This document shows, one piece after another, positions 8,360 to 17,324 of a DNA stretch of 64,000 bases. A program made the translations under genes and the position numbers. This stretch comes from Geobacter sp. UBA2189. GTDB taxonomy: Bacteria > Desulfobacterota > Desulfuromonadia > Geobacterales > Pseudopelobacteraceae. The notes beneath the pieces are model-generated. The model saw only the letters and a list, made by a program, of their open reading frames with translations, ran no database searches and was not told where the DNA came from. Position 1 is the first letter of the stretch. Every line of letters begins with the position of its first letter. Where the stretch lies: the NCBI GenBank assembly GCA_002328035.1, contig DCVL01000017.1, positions 192,443 through 256,442 of the forward strand. Direction: 5' to 3'.

Positions 8360-9760
8360 ATGACTGTTAAATGTTCATTTTATATTCTGGACGAAGATCG
8401 TAAAACTCGTAATTTGGTGTCGGCTTTTCTGACATACAAGGGGTATGAAACCATTGTATGCGACAATAACTTTGATTTTTTTGACACAACAAAAGCATCA
8501 TCATATCCTATTCTGGTTGCTGATCATGATTCTCTATTTTCACGTTCAAACCTGTTATTGCAGCAGATTTTGGACTCTGAACGTGAAATGGTTGTCATTC
8601 TTTATGCCAAGCCCGAGCTTTCCAAGAGCTTACCACACCACCCCAGACTGATCTTTCTTACAAAGCCATTAAATCTTGATGAGCTTGAAAGCGTAGTAAT
8701 GAGGGGACTCGAATACCAATCAATCAAGGTTCGTTCTCCTGAACAGCCTGTTGATGAGTATCCCCATTTTCTCTGTTCAACAATAATTGGCAAGAGCCGT
8801 CAGATGCTTAACCTGTTTGAGATGATAGAAAAAGTATCGGAATCAACAGCTACTGTTCTGATTCAGGGCGAATCAGGAACCGGCAAGGAACTTGCAGCAC
8901 GTGCAATACATCAACTTTCCAGCCGAAGCGGAAAAAATTTTGTACCGGTCAACTGTGCAGCAATACCGGACGATCTGCTGGAAAGTGAGCTGTTCGGCCA
9001 TGTAAAAGGTTCTTTTACCGGCGCTTACGCTAACCGGATAGGCCGTTTTGAAATGGCGGACAAAGGAACCCTTTTCCTTGACGAAATAGGGGACATGAAG
9101 CCGTCCCTTCAGGTAAAGCTTTTAAGGGTACTTCAATCAAAGGAATTTGAGCCTGTAGGTTCAACACGCTCTCAAAAAGCTGATGTGCGTATCATTGCAG
9201 CCTCTAACAAAAATCTGGATGAATTGGTTACAAGTCGTGATTTCAGGGAGGATCTCTATTACCGGCTTTCGGTAATTCCGGTAACAATTCCGGCATTACG
9301 TGAAAGGAGAGAAGATATACCGCTTTTGATCAATCATTTCCAGGCGCAGTTCAGTCGTAACCAGAAACGTCTGGTAAAAGGTTTTTCACGTGAAGCGCTT
9401 GAGAAACTCTGTAATTATGACTGGCCAGGAAATGTAAGAGAACTGGAGAACCTGGTTGAGCGGATGATCACGATGAAGGAGAGCGGTTTCATTACGGCAG
9501 AGGATCTCCCAGAAAAATATCTGGGAATCAATAACAGCAACTCAAAAACCATAGTAAAGACCAATGTAAGCCATGATGAAGCAGCTCTACCTGAAAACGG
9601 TATCTGTCTTAACAGCGCTGTGGATGCATTTGAAAACCATTTGATTATACAGGCACTTCAACGAAGCGGCGGCAACAAGAAAGAAGCTGCCTGCCTGTTA
9701 AACCTTAAACGTACAACATTGATTGAAAAGCTTAAGAAAAAAAATATCCAGTTTCCATGA
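8360..9760 (+). CDS. Sigma-54-dependent response regulator (NtrC family)
   Basis: A 466-residue enhancer-binding protein that would open promoters held by sigma-54 RNA polymerase. Residues 1-115 form a receiver-like domain: acidic pair DED near the start, Asp in LVADHDS and Lys in FLTKPLN. The AAA+ domain (about 145-380) has Walker A GESGTGKE, the sigma-54 contact loop GSFTGA and Walker B LFLDEIGD. A Fis-type helix-turn-helix closes the protein (LNLKRTTLIEKLKKK). No kinase gene is adjacent. It is followed after 15 bases by a lytic transglycosylase, an arrangement that could fit envelope or flagellar regulation, but targets are not visible here. Confidence 0.9.
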   Translation: MTVKCSFYILDEDRKTRNLVSAFLTYKGYETIVCDNNFDFFDTTKASSYPILVADHDSLFSRSNLLLQQILDSEREMVVILYAKPELSKSLPHHPRLIFLTKPLNLDELESVVMRGLEYQSIKVRSPEQPVDEYPHFLCSTIIGKSRQMLNLFEMIEKVSESTATVLIQGESGTGKELAARAIHQLSSRSGKNFVPVNCAAIPDDLLESELFGHVKGSFTGAYANRIGRFEMADKGTLFLDEIGDMKPSLQVKLLRVLQSKEFEPVGSTRSQKADVRIIAASNKNLDELVTSRDFREDLYYRLSVIPVTIPALRERREDIPLLINHFQAQFSRNQKRLVKGFSREALEKLCNYDWPGNVRELENLVERMITMKESGFITAEDLPEKYLGINNSNSKTIVKTNVSHDEAALPENGICLNSAVDAFENHLIIQALQRSGGNKKEAACLLNLKRTTLIEKLKKKNIQFP

Positions 9761-9775
9761 ATCTGTTGAGGAACC

Positions 9776-10609
9776 ATGGCAATTAGCCCAACCAATACTG
9801 TTTATTTAATCCAGAGCATCCTTCAGGCGGAGTCATCTCAACCTGCAGAAAGAGCCGTAGCCAAAAACATCGTAAAATTCTCTGAACGCCTGGATAGTGC
9901 TATCAATCGTACCACTATTTCTGCAGAAAAAGACCCGGCCTCTCCTGAACAGGCTGCAGAGCTATTACAACTTGCAGCTTTACGAAGCTCTCTGGAACTG
10001 TTATCCGGTTCGAACGATTCTGATTTGGCAACAGATCCTCTTTCTATGCCAGCAACTCCTGCAACAATTTTACCCCAGACACAGGCATATCTTGCAAATC
10101 TTGGCAGCTCCAGAGAACTGCCAATAAACCAAATTGAGAAACAACCTCTTCCTGAACAGGAATCTGCCACAAAACTTGCCGAAGAAACTGAAAACTCAAG
10201 AACCACCTTCTCTTCTTCAGACAACAAAAAGGAAATTGAAGAGGCCATTGAAAAAGCGGCAGAGCGTTACGGTGTGGACACCGGCCTGATTAAGGCTGTA
10301 ATCAAGGCAGAGAGCGACTTTAATCCAAGAGCGGTTTCCAGTGCAGGAGCCCAGGGATTGATGCAGCTTATGCCGGCAACAGCAAAAGGGCTTGGAGTTA
10401 CAAACCCTTTTAATACTGAACAGAACATCATGGCAGGAACGCGTTTTTTAAAAGGACTTTTAAACCGTTACAACGGCAATATAGACTCGGCTCTTGCAGC
10501 CTACAACTGGGGGCCAGGAAACGTTGATCGCAGGCTGGATGGCCTCCCTCGTGAAACACGTGATTATCTGGTAAAGGTAAAACAGTACTATTCTGCTTTC
10601 ACCGCTTAA
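9776..10609 (+). CDS. Lytic transglycosylase, SLT domain
   Basis: The C-terminal ~110 residues are an SLT (soluble lytic transglycosylase) fold: IKAVIKAESDFNPRAVSSAGAQGLMQLMP with the catalytic Glu in the AES motif, followed by AAYNWGPGNV. It cleaves peptidoglycan glycan strands to 1,6-anhydro products. The first ~150 residues are low-complexity, rich in Ser/Glu/Ala, and no signal peptide is visible, so export might use another route, as for FlgJ-like muramidases. GAGGA precedes the ATG. It lies 15 bases after the sigma-54 regulator and 28 bases before a retropepsin gene, so the three may be co-transcribed. Confidence 0.85.
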   Translation: MAISPTNTVYLIQSILQAESSQPAERAVAKNIVKFSERLDSAINRTTISAEKDPASPEQAAELLQLAALRSSLELLSGSNDSDLATDPLSMPATPATILPQTQAYLANLGSSRELPINQIEKQPLPEQESATKLAEETENSRTTFSSSDNKKEIEEAIEKAAERYGVDTGLIKAVIKAESDFNPRAVSSAGAQGLMQLMPATAKGLGVTNPFNTEQNIMAGTRFLKGLLNRYNGNIDSALAAYNWGPGNVDRRLDGLPRETRDYLVKVKQYYSAFTA

Positions 10610-10637
10610 TCCGATTTTTTATGACTGGAGACTAAAC

Positions 10638-11246
10638 ATGATGTTAAGTGCTTACCCCAAGAGACGGTTGTTTCATCTGTTGTTGATACTTCCAGTTATA
10701 ACCTTGATAATCACTCTAGAGATGGCAGTAGCCGATATTTTCCAGTACACAGACAAGGATGGCACCCTTGTTATGGTGGATGATGAAGGAAAAATCCCTC
10801 CACAGTACAGGAAAAAATCAAAGAGCAGTCGCTCTTCGGCTGACAGGAGTGAAAAGTACACCGGAGTTACTGTGCGCGGAAACAAGGTCTTGGTTCCAGT
10901 AACAATCAGCTTTCGCAGCGAGACAGTTCAGGCCAGGCTACTGCTGGATACAGGAGCCGGAATCACAACGATATCTCCAAGGCTAGCAAACCGGTTGGGG
11001 ATAAGACCTGAACATACGACCCGCACCGTAGGCAGAGTGGCTGATGGAAGCTATATCTCTGCCAATAACATTATTGTCGATTACCTACAGGTAGGTCCAA
11101 AGACAAAACAAAGCATTGAAGTGGCTGTTCTGCCGATGAACGGACCAGAGATGGGTTTTGATGGTCTTTTGGGGATGAATTTTCTTGGAGACTTCCGTTA
11201 TCATATAAATCTTGGCGGACAAACCATAGAATGGGTAAACCACTGA
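10638..11246 (+). CDS. Retropepsin-like aspartic protease with DUF4124-like N-terminus
   Basis: A 202-residue protein with an N-terminal hydrophobic signal/anchor (LLLILPVITLIITLEMAVA). Next comes a DUF4124-like segment (DIFQYTDKDGTLVMVDDEGKIP). A single-domain aspartic protease fold follows: the catalytic LLDTGAGITTIS, with GFDGLLGMNFL as the second half. Retropepsin-type enzymes work as homodimers, each subunit giving one DTG Asp. It is probably periplasmic. Convergent with priA, whose stop lies 5 bases downstream. Confidence 0.8.
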   Translation: MMLSAYPKRRLFHLLLILPVITLIITLEMAVADIFQYTDKDGTLVMVDDEGKIPPQYRKKSKSSRSSADRSEKYTGVTVRGNKVLVPVTISFRSETVQARLLLDTGAGITTISPRLANRLGIRPEHTTRTVGRVADGSYISANNIIVDYLQVGPKTKQSIEVAVLPMNGPEMGFDGLLGMNFLGDFRYHINLGGQTIEWVNH

Positions 11247-11251
11247 TACAA

Positions 11252-13486
11252 CTACAATAGCTCTATAGGATCCAGATCTATCCCCTCTCTCACAATCGAA
11301 GAAAGAGAACGTTCCCCCCGATAGACGGTTAAAAGACGTCTCAATGATGTACGATCCGGATCCTTCAACAGGATCTGGATGCGAAATCGGCCTCTCAAAC
11401 GGTAGAGCGGAGCCGGCGCCGGTCCGAGGATCTCTGTTCTGAGTCTCAAGCGTTTTTTTATGCTGTGAAGCAACAGGGCAACCTCTTCGGATACTGACAA
11501 AACAGCCACTTCAGATATGGCTGACAGCTTTATGGCCGCAAGATGGCCAAATGGCGGGTAATTCAACTCCTGTCTAAAAACCAGCTCCTCCCTATAAAAA
11601 CCGTCAAAATCATGCTTGACAGCATGCGCTATCCCATAATGTTCAGGATTCATTGCCTGCAGCAGAACCCGTCCAGGTATTTCACCCCTTCCTGCTCTGC
11701 CGATAACCTGAGACAGTATCTGGAAGGTACGTTCTGCCGCACGGAAATCTGGCAGATACAGACTGCCTTCTGCCTGAATCACTCCGACAAGAGTAACATC
11801 TGGAAAGTCATGCCCTTTGGCTATCATCTGCGTTCCAACAAGCATATCCACTTCCCTGTTTCTCACCTTGTCTAATACCTTTGCATGTCCCCCTTTGCCG
11901 CTAGTGGTATCGCTATCCATCCTGGCAATTCTGGCCTCTGGAAAACGCTCCCTAAGTTCATGCTCAATCCTCTCTGTACCTGTTCCAACCTCCTTTAGTT
12001 CCATCCCCCCACAGGTAGGACAGATCGTTGGAAATGGAAGCTGATAGTCACAGTAATGACAAAGGCTCTTTCTTCTCTGGCGATGATATGTCAGAGAGAC
12101 TGAGCAGTTGGGGCATTGCAGTGATTCTCCGCAAGAAACGCATACCAGAGAACTTGCAAAACCTCTCCGGTTAAGGAATATGAGGCTCTGTTCCCCTCTT
12201 TCAATGTTTTCAGCAAGAGCCTCAAGAAGTTCTGAAGAAACAGGCGACTCGGAGGTAATTTTTGAAATAATGGTTCTGGTTAATGGCAAAGGACGTGAAG
12301 CTACCCGATTAGGCATTGATATGTAGCCCAGCCGACCCTGTTCAGCAGCAAAACGGGTGGTTATCTGAGGTGTTGCAGAACCCAACAAAACAACCGCCCT
12401 TTCCTGCTGTCCACGCACCAGAGCCAGGTCACGGGCGTTATATCGCAAACCATCTGACTGTTTGAACGAGGCCTCATGTTCTTCATCAACTACAATGATT
12501 CCTATCTGCTCCAATGGAGCAAATATGGCAGACCTCGCCCCTATTACTATCCGAACCTCCCCACGCCTTATACGGCGCCATTCATCAAATCTTTCTCCAT
12601 CAGACAGGGCGCTATGCAATACCGCAATCCGATCGTGGAAACGACTACGGAATCGTTGCACCAACTGCGGGGTAAGTGATATCTCCGGCACCAGTACAAG
12701 GGCTGTTTTGCCATCTTCAAGAACTCTGAAAATTGCCTGTAGATAGACCTCCGTCTTCCCGCTACCAGTTACACCATGCAGCAAAAAAGGGGCAAAGTCC
12801 CCTTTGTCAAGGGCGGAGAGAACAAGATCAAGGGCATGCTGCTGTTCCTCTGAGAGCACTCTTGGACTGTCATGTTCTACAACAACACCTGCAAAAGGAT
12901 CACGATAGACCTCCTGCTCAGAGACAACAATAAGTTCAAGCTCCAAAAGCCTTTTAAGATTAGGGCTGCACTCTCCGAAACGCCGTCTTAGCTCCAAGAT
13001 GGATGTTTGTTGGCCTGACTCCATAAGAAACTCTAATATAGCCTGGCTCTTACCCCTGAGCTTTACTGTAATATCAGACTGTCTGGCCTTATAAAAACGC
13101 TCTGTCCGGATCTTTCTTCCACCTGATACCTTTTCAAGATTGCCCGTTTTTTTAGTTTGCTGATTAATACCGGAAGGCAAGGCCGTCTTTAAGACCTCCC
13201 CGAGAGGATGCATATAATAGCTGGAGACCCAACGAAAAAAGACAAGCTCCCTATCAGTCCAGAGCGGTTCATCATCCAGTAGTTCAAAAAGATCTTTTAG
13301 AGGCTGCCCCTGTGGCGGCTGACAGTATCCAATGAGATAGCCTGTCATCTTTCGTCGGCCAAATGGCACAAAGACACGTAACCCAGGCCTGACCTTGTCA
13401 AGCAATTCAGGCGGGACACGATAGGAAAAAGTGTGTTCAAGCGGAAGTGGCAAAGCGACTTCGATGATAGATTCATATGAGGACAT
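11252..13486 (-). CDS. priA: Primosomal protein N' (replication restart helicase)
   Basis: PriA recognises stalled forks and reloads the replicative helicase. The protein has the N-terminal 3'-end-binding domain, Walker A HGVTGSGKTEVY, a DEEH box (VVDEEHEASFKQ) and the zinc-binding cysteine cluster CVSCGESLQCPNC...CHYCDY...CPTCGG inserted in the helicase core. I chose the Met of MSSYESIIEVALPLP (13486), giving 744 residues, because the 28 upstream residues do not resemble PriA; no clear Shine-Dalgarno precedes it. Divergent from coaE. Confidence 0.93.
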   Translation of the reverse strand: MSSYESIIEVALPLPLEHTFSYRVPPELLDKVRPGLRVFVPFGRRKMTGYLIGYCQPPQGQPLKDLFELLDDEPLWTDRELVFFRWVSSYYMHPLGEVLKTALPSGINQQTKKTGNLEKVSGGRKIRTERFYKARQSDITVKLRGKSQAILEFLMESGQQTSILELRRRFGECSPNLKRLLELELIVVSEQEVYRDPFAGVVVEHDSPRVLSEEQQHALDLVLSALDKGDFAPFLLHGVTGSGKTEVYLQAIFRVLEDGKTALVLVPEISLTPQLVQRFRSRFHDRIAVLHSALSDGERFDEWRRIRRGEVRIVIGARSAIFAPLEQIGIIVVDEEHEASFKQSDGLRYNARDLALVRGQQERAVVLLGSATPQITTRFAAEQGRLGYISMPNRVASRPLPLTRTIISKITSESPVSSELLEALAENIERGEQSLIFLNRRGFASSLVCVSCGESLQCPNCSVSLTYHRQRRKSLCHYCDYQLPFPTICPTCGGMELKEVGTGTERIEHELRERFPEARIARMDSDTTSGKGGHAKVLDKVRNREVDMLVGTQMIAKGHDFPDVTLVGVIQAEGSLYLPDFRAAERTFQILSQVIGRAGRGEIPGRVLLQAMNPEHYGIAHAVKHDFDGFYREELVFRQELNYPPFGHLAAIKLSAISEVAVLSVSEEVALLLHSIKKRLRLRTEILGPAPAPLYRLRGRFRIQILLKDPDRTSLRRLLTVYRGERSLSSIVREGIDLDPIELL

Positions 13487-13601
13487 AAAGAGGATAATGC
13501 CAGAAAAGGGTAAATTTTGACATTTAAAAGTCAGGCCTTTCGATTTGAAAAAGTGGAAAAACCTGTTCAATCTCTGACCGCTTTGTTAGTATCTGGACAT
13601 T

Positions 13602-14198
13602 ATGAAGATCATCGGATTAACAGGCGGAATAGCAACAGGTAAAACTACAGTTGCCAGAATGCTTGCAGAGCTGGGGGCGGAGATTATTGATGCAGATCAG
13701 CTTTCCCGCGATGTTGTTTCCACAGGAAGCCCGACTCTGGAGGAGATAAGAAAACTGTTTGGTAAAAAATCATTGATGCCTGACGGTAGCCTCAATCGCA
13801 AGGAGTTGCGAGATATCATCTTTTCTGCTCCTGAAAAGAGGAAGCAACTGGAGGCAATTATCCATCCAGCCATAAAGTGCCTTGCTCTGAAACGAATTGC
13901 TTCTGCAAGACAGATGGGAGTAAAAGTGGCCGTTTATATGGCTCCATTGCTGATTGAGGCTGGAGCCACAGACCGTGTGGATGAGATATGGGTTGTTACA
14001 TTAAGGCCTGAACTACAGATTGAACGCCTGATGACACGTGACCACTGTGACAGGGAGACTGCCAAAAGGATAATAGAGACACAGATGCCGATAGAGGAAA
14101 AGAAAAGATTTGCCCAGGTTTTGATTGATAACAGCAGCGATTTGGATACAACACATAATCAGGTTATTGCCGCATGGCAACAAAGGATTTCATCATGA
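13602..14198 (+). CDS. coaE: Dephospho-CoA kinase
   Basis: This catalyses the last step of coenzyme A synthesis, phosphorylating the 3'-hydroxyl of dephospho-CoA. The P-loop is GLTGGIATGKTT (5-16), followed by IIDADQLSRDVV, the conserved CoaE substrate block, and VVTLRPELQIERLMTRD near the lid region. 198 residues is normal. It overlaps the next gene by an ATGA (14195-14198), so the two are translationally coupled. Confidence 0.95.
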   Translation: MKIIGLTGGIATGKTTVARMLAELGAEIIDADQLSRDVVSTGSPTLEEIRKLFGKKSLMPDGSLNRKELRDIIFSAPEKRKQLEAIIHPAIKCLALKRIASARQMGVKVAVYMAPLLIEAGATDRVDEIWVVTLRPELQIERLMTRDHCDRETAKRIIETQMPIEEKKRFAQVLIDNSSDLDTTHNQVIAAWQQRISS

Positions 14199-15376
14199 AT
14201 GAAAAAACGACTGTCATCAGGCGTAAAGTGACAGCCGATATAAAGGCACCGGTTCAGTTAGCGCTTTTTGCAACTGTACCGCTTGGCGCGGAAGAATTGA
14301 CCGCTGCTGAACTTATGAAGCTTGGTGCTTTAGAAGTGAAAACAACCCGTGGAGGAGTAAGTTTTTCTGGCGAAAGAGAACTCCTTTACCGCAGCCTTTT
14401 GCAACTTCGTACAGCCAGCCGCCTGCTTGTGCAACTAGGTCAGTTTTCATGCAACAGCCCTGAGGAACTTTATGACGGCATTAGAGGATTACCCTGGGAA
14501 GAGATCCTCAATCCAGAGATGACCATCTCTGTGGATTGCAGTCTACGTGACTCGGCTATAACCCACTCACATTTTGCTGCGTTAAAGGCCAAGGATGCAA
14601 TCGTTGACCTCCTACGTGATAAAACAGGTAGACGTCCCGATGTTGATACTAAATCACCCGATCTCAGGGCTAATCTGCATATCCTCAAAAATCAGGCAAC
14701 CGTTTCGATTGACGCCTCCGGTGAACCACTGGATCGGAGAGGCTGGCGTCTTGACAGAAATGATGCACCACTCAGAGAGACTTTGGCAGCGGCCATAATG
14801 ATGCATACAGGGTGGGATGGAACAGTACCACTCATGGATCCGATGTGTGGTTCAGGCACGCTTCTTCTTGAAGGGGCATCAATAGCAACCGGACACCCAG
14901 CCGGAGGCGGGCGGCAGTTTGGACTTATGCGCTGGCCAGATTTCGATAAGCACCTGTGGGAACGGGTTCTTAAAGAAGAGAGGGCAAAGGTTCTTGAATC
15001 TCTGTCAGTCCCAATTTTAGGCTACGACAAGGATCCAAAAGCGATTATAGCATGCCGCGAAAATGCGCGTAGGGCAGGACTTTCATATACAGTTGCCTTT
15101 GACAGAAAACCTTTTGAAGAGACAGAGCCAACTGGTCGTCAGGGGGTACTCGTTATGAATCCCCCATATGGAGTCAGAATGGGCAACAAGACAGAGCTGG
15201 AACAGCTTTACAGAAAAATAGGCGAGGTATTCAAGAGACGCTTCACCGGCTGGACGGCATACCTTTTAGCCGGCGACCTTGAGCTGGCGAGACTGATTGG
15301 CCTTAAACCTTCCCGTCGCTTTGTCCTTTTCAACGGACCGTTAGAATGCCGGTTGCTTAAATACGAATTATACTGA
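14195..15376 (+). CDS. rlmL: THUMP-domain class I rRNA guanine-N2-methyltransferase (RlmL type)
   Basis: A 393-residue RNA methyltransferase of the COG0116 group. An N-terminal ferredoxin-like/THUMP part runs from about residue 15 to 150. The SAM-binding motif is MDPMCGSGTLLLEGA, and the catalytic NPPY motif appears as VMNPPYGVRMG. In E. coli the RlmL half of RlmKL modifies G2445 of 23S rRNA; this is a stand-alone version without the RlmK part, so the exact target is inferred. The start at 14195 overlaps the coaE stop (ATGA); in-frame ATG 14174 is also possible. Confidence 0.85.
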   Translation: MNEKTTVIRRKVTADIKAPVQLALFATVPLGAEELTAAELMKLGALEVKTTRGGVSFSGERELLYRSLLQLRTASRLLVQLGQFSCNSPEELYDGIRGLPWEEILNPEMTISVDCSLRDSAITHSHFAALKAKDAIVDLLRDKTGRRPDVDTKSPDLRANLHILKNQATVSIDASGEPLDRRGWRLDRNDAPLRETLAAAIMMHTGWDGTVPLMDPMCGSGTLLLEGASIATGHPAGGGRQFGLMRWPDFDKHLWERVLKEERAKVLESLSVPILGYDKDPKAIIACRENARRAGLSYTVAFDRKPFEETEPTGRQGVLVMNPPYGVRMGNKTELEQLYRKIGEVFKRRFTGWTAYLLAGDLELARLIGLKPSRRFVLFNGPLECRLLKYELY

Positions 15377-15379
15377 TTA

Positions 15380-15691
15380 TTACTTCTGCAGCTTGTGACA
15401 GAAAAGGCAACGGTTTTTAGGCGGGTGGTTTGGAGGAAACTTCACCCCATTGGCAGTATGACAAGGTTCACACAGCTTTTCAGCATCCTTCTTGGCCGGC
15501 TTGAAGAAGGTCTTTTTAAAAAACGATGCATCAGTCGTGGGAGCATTTTTATAGGCCTCATCGTAGACTGATTTATGCGTCACATCATTTGGAACCGGTT
15601 TTGTAGTTTCTTTACCAGAAATTGATATAAAGACAATCAACACCACAGCAACAAGCGCAATAAAAGACCAGTCCCGCTTATCAATCTTCAT
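15380..15691 (-). CDS. Small membrane-anchored cytochrome c with two CXXCH motifs
   Basis: A 103-residue protein with one N-terminal transmembrane/signal segment (FIALVAVVLIVFISISG) followed by a periplasmic tail carrying two haem c attachment motifs, CEPCH and CLFCH, about 20 residues apart. No other cofactor site is seen. Two haems in so short a tail resemble electron-relay c-type cytochromes common in this group. It follows a small three-helix membrane protein after 8 bases on the same strand, so they may form one complex. Its partner is unknown. Confidence 0.85.
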   Translation of the reverse strand: MKIDKRDWSFIALVAVVLIVFISISGKETTKPVPNDVTHKSVYDEAYKNAPTTDASFFKKTFFKPAKKDAEKLCEPCHTANGVKFPPNHPPKNRCLFCHKLQK

Positions 15692-15699
15692 ATTTCAAC

Positions 15700-16035
15700 C
15701 TAATCCTTAACAAACGTAAAATATACAATAACACCACCAATACCCAGGCCGAACCCGATAAATGGAAGTATGGTCTTAAGACCCATCTCCTCTCCCTGCG
15801 CCGGCATAGCAAATTTTACCATAACAATCAGTGCTACAAGAAAAAACAGTGTCAACAGCACCAGCTTTGATTTCTTGTAGACACCAAAGAACAGCAACGC
15901 TACAGTTACCAGCAGAAATATCCAGTTTGAGAATATCTGTTGCAGGGTAAGATTCTGGATTGTACTCATCAGGTTCTGAGTCTCCAATGGACGCAAGACT
16001 TCTGCCGTCTTTTCAAGCATCTGCTGCTTTTCCAT
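15700..16035 (-). CDS. Small three-helix membrane protein beside the cytochrome
   Basis: 111 residues: a soluble N-terminal ~35 residues, then three hydrophobic helices (IFLLVTVALLFFGVY, LVLLTLFFLVALIVMV and ILPFIGFGLGIGGVIVYF). I do not recognise a family. A strong AGGAGG-like site precedes the ATG. It is the first gene of a pair with the dihaem cytochrome and lies downstream of dnaJ on the same strand. A structural role for the cytochrome is a guess from position. Confidence 0.65.
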   Translation of the reverse strand: MEKQQMLEKTAEVLRPLETQNLMSTIQNLTLQQIFSNWIFLLVTVALLFFGVYKKSKLVLLTLFFLVALIVMVKFAMPAQGEEMGLKTILPFIGFGLGIGGVIVYFTFVKD

Positions 16036-16114
16036 CGGAAACCTCCTGATAAAGACATAAAAACCTAAAATGAAATAAATTCAACTTTTGAAAGCTATGC
16101 CAATTTTTAACATT

Positions 16115-17236
16115 TTAACTCAAAAAGTCCATTACCTTATCCAGAAAGCTCTTTTTCATCGGATGTGCTTCTTCACCGCTCATCTTGGCAAACTCCTCCA
16201 GTATCTCTTTTTGGCGCTTATTAAGATTGGTTGGCGTTTCCACCTTAACTATCACCAATTGATCTCCACGTCCATAACCTTGCAGTGAAGGTATCCCTTT
16301 ACCCCGCAGACGGTAGACCTTGCCTGACTGGGTTCCGTCAGGAATCTTCATTGAAACCTTGCCATCAAGAGTAGGCACCTCAATCTCGCAGCCAAGAGCC
16401 GCCTGAGCAAAGCTTATTGGAATCTCACAGAGTACATTATCATCTTCACGCTGGAAAATGGCATGCTCCTTCACAGAGATTGCAACATAAAGATCACCGT
16501 TAGGCCCTCCCTTTACCCCCTGACCGCCTTCTCCGCTGATTTTGAGACGCGAACCTGTTTCAACCCCACCAGGCACCTTGACAGAGATGGTCTTAGTATC
16601 CTTTATGCTCCCCTTGCCTCTGCATTCCGTACAGGGGTCATCAACCACCTTGCCCTCACCATTACATTGGGGACAGGTTTTACTAACACTGAAGAAGCCC
16701 TGCTGATAACGAACCTGACCGGCGCCTCTGCATGAAGGACAAATCTTTGGCTCAGTTCCTGGCTTTGCTCCGGTTCCATTACAAGCAGGACACCTCTTTG
16801 AATATGGAACATCAATCTTTTTCTCACAGCCAAAAGCGGCCTCTTCAAAAAGAATCTCCATATTATAGAGTAAGTCATCACCACGACGCCCATGAGTACG
16901 ACGTCCTGAATTCCCTCCAAAGATATCCCCAAAGATATCGTTGAAAATATCTCCGAATGGAGAGCCCCCCCCAAATCCGCCTCCGGAAAAGCCTCCAGCA
17001 CCCGAAACCCCCGCATGTCCAAACTGGTCGTACTGCGCCCGTTTTTGTGCATCAGACAAAATCTCGTAAGCCTCTGTAGCCTCTTTAAACTTTTCCTCAG
17101 CTGCCTTGTCCCCCTGATTTTTATCGGGATGAAACTGTATGGCCAGCTTACGGAAGGCTTTTTTTATCTCAGTCTCCGATGCATTCTTATGGACGCCAAG
17201 CACTTCATAACAATCACGTTTTTCGCCGTTTGCCAC
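16115..17236 (-). CDS. dnaJ: Chaperone DnaJ (Hsp40)
   Basis: A type I J-protein of 373 residues that delivers substrates to DnaK and stimulates its ATPase. Order: J domain with the HPD tripeptide (QFHPDKNQ, about 35-42), Gly/Phe-rich linker (about 76-115), and four CXXCXGXG zinc repeats (CPACNGTG, CPSCRGAG, CPQCNGEG, CTECRGKG). The C-terminal substrate domain follows. Complete and intact. It is the last heat-shock gene of the block and is separated from dnaK by 88 bases holding a strong hairpin. Confidence 0.97.
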   Translation of the reverse strand: MANGEKRDCYEVLGVHKNASETEIKKAFRKLAIQFHPDKNQGDKAAEEKFKEATEAYEILSDAQKRAQYDQFGHAGVSGAGGFSGGGFGGGSPFGDIFNDIFGDIFGGNSGRRTHGRRGDDLLYNMEILFEEAAFGCEKKIDVPYSKRCPACNGTGAKPGTEPKICPSCRGAGQVRYQQGFFSVSKTCPQCNGEGKVVDDPCTECRGKGSIKDTKTISVKVPGGVETGSRLKISGEGGQGVKGGPNGDLYVAISVKEHAIFQREDDNVLCEIPISFAQAALGCEIEVPTLDGKVSMKIPDGTQSGKVYRLRGKGIPSLQGYGRGDQLVIVKVETPTNLNKRQKEILEEFAKMSGEEAHPMKKSFLDKVMDFLS

Positions 17237-17269
17237 GGTTGATATCCTTATAGGTCAACATACAGATAT

Positions 17270-17294
17270 AGGGGCGGGTCTTAAACCCGCCCCT
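17270..17294. repeat. Perfect 10-bp hairpin between dnaK and dnaJ
   Basis: AGGGGCGGGT and ACCCGCCCCT are separated by 5 bases (CTTAA). The palindrome resembles short dispersed GC-rich repeats found between bacterial genes. No T-run follows on the minus strand, so it may stabilise or attenuate the dnaK-dnaJ message instead of ending it. Confidence 0.6.
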
Positions 17295-17324
17295 ACTATG
17301 TACCTGCCTGCTGCTTGATATTGA

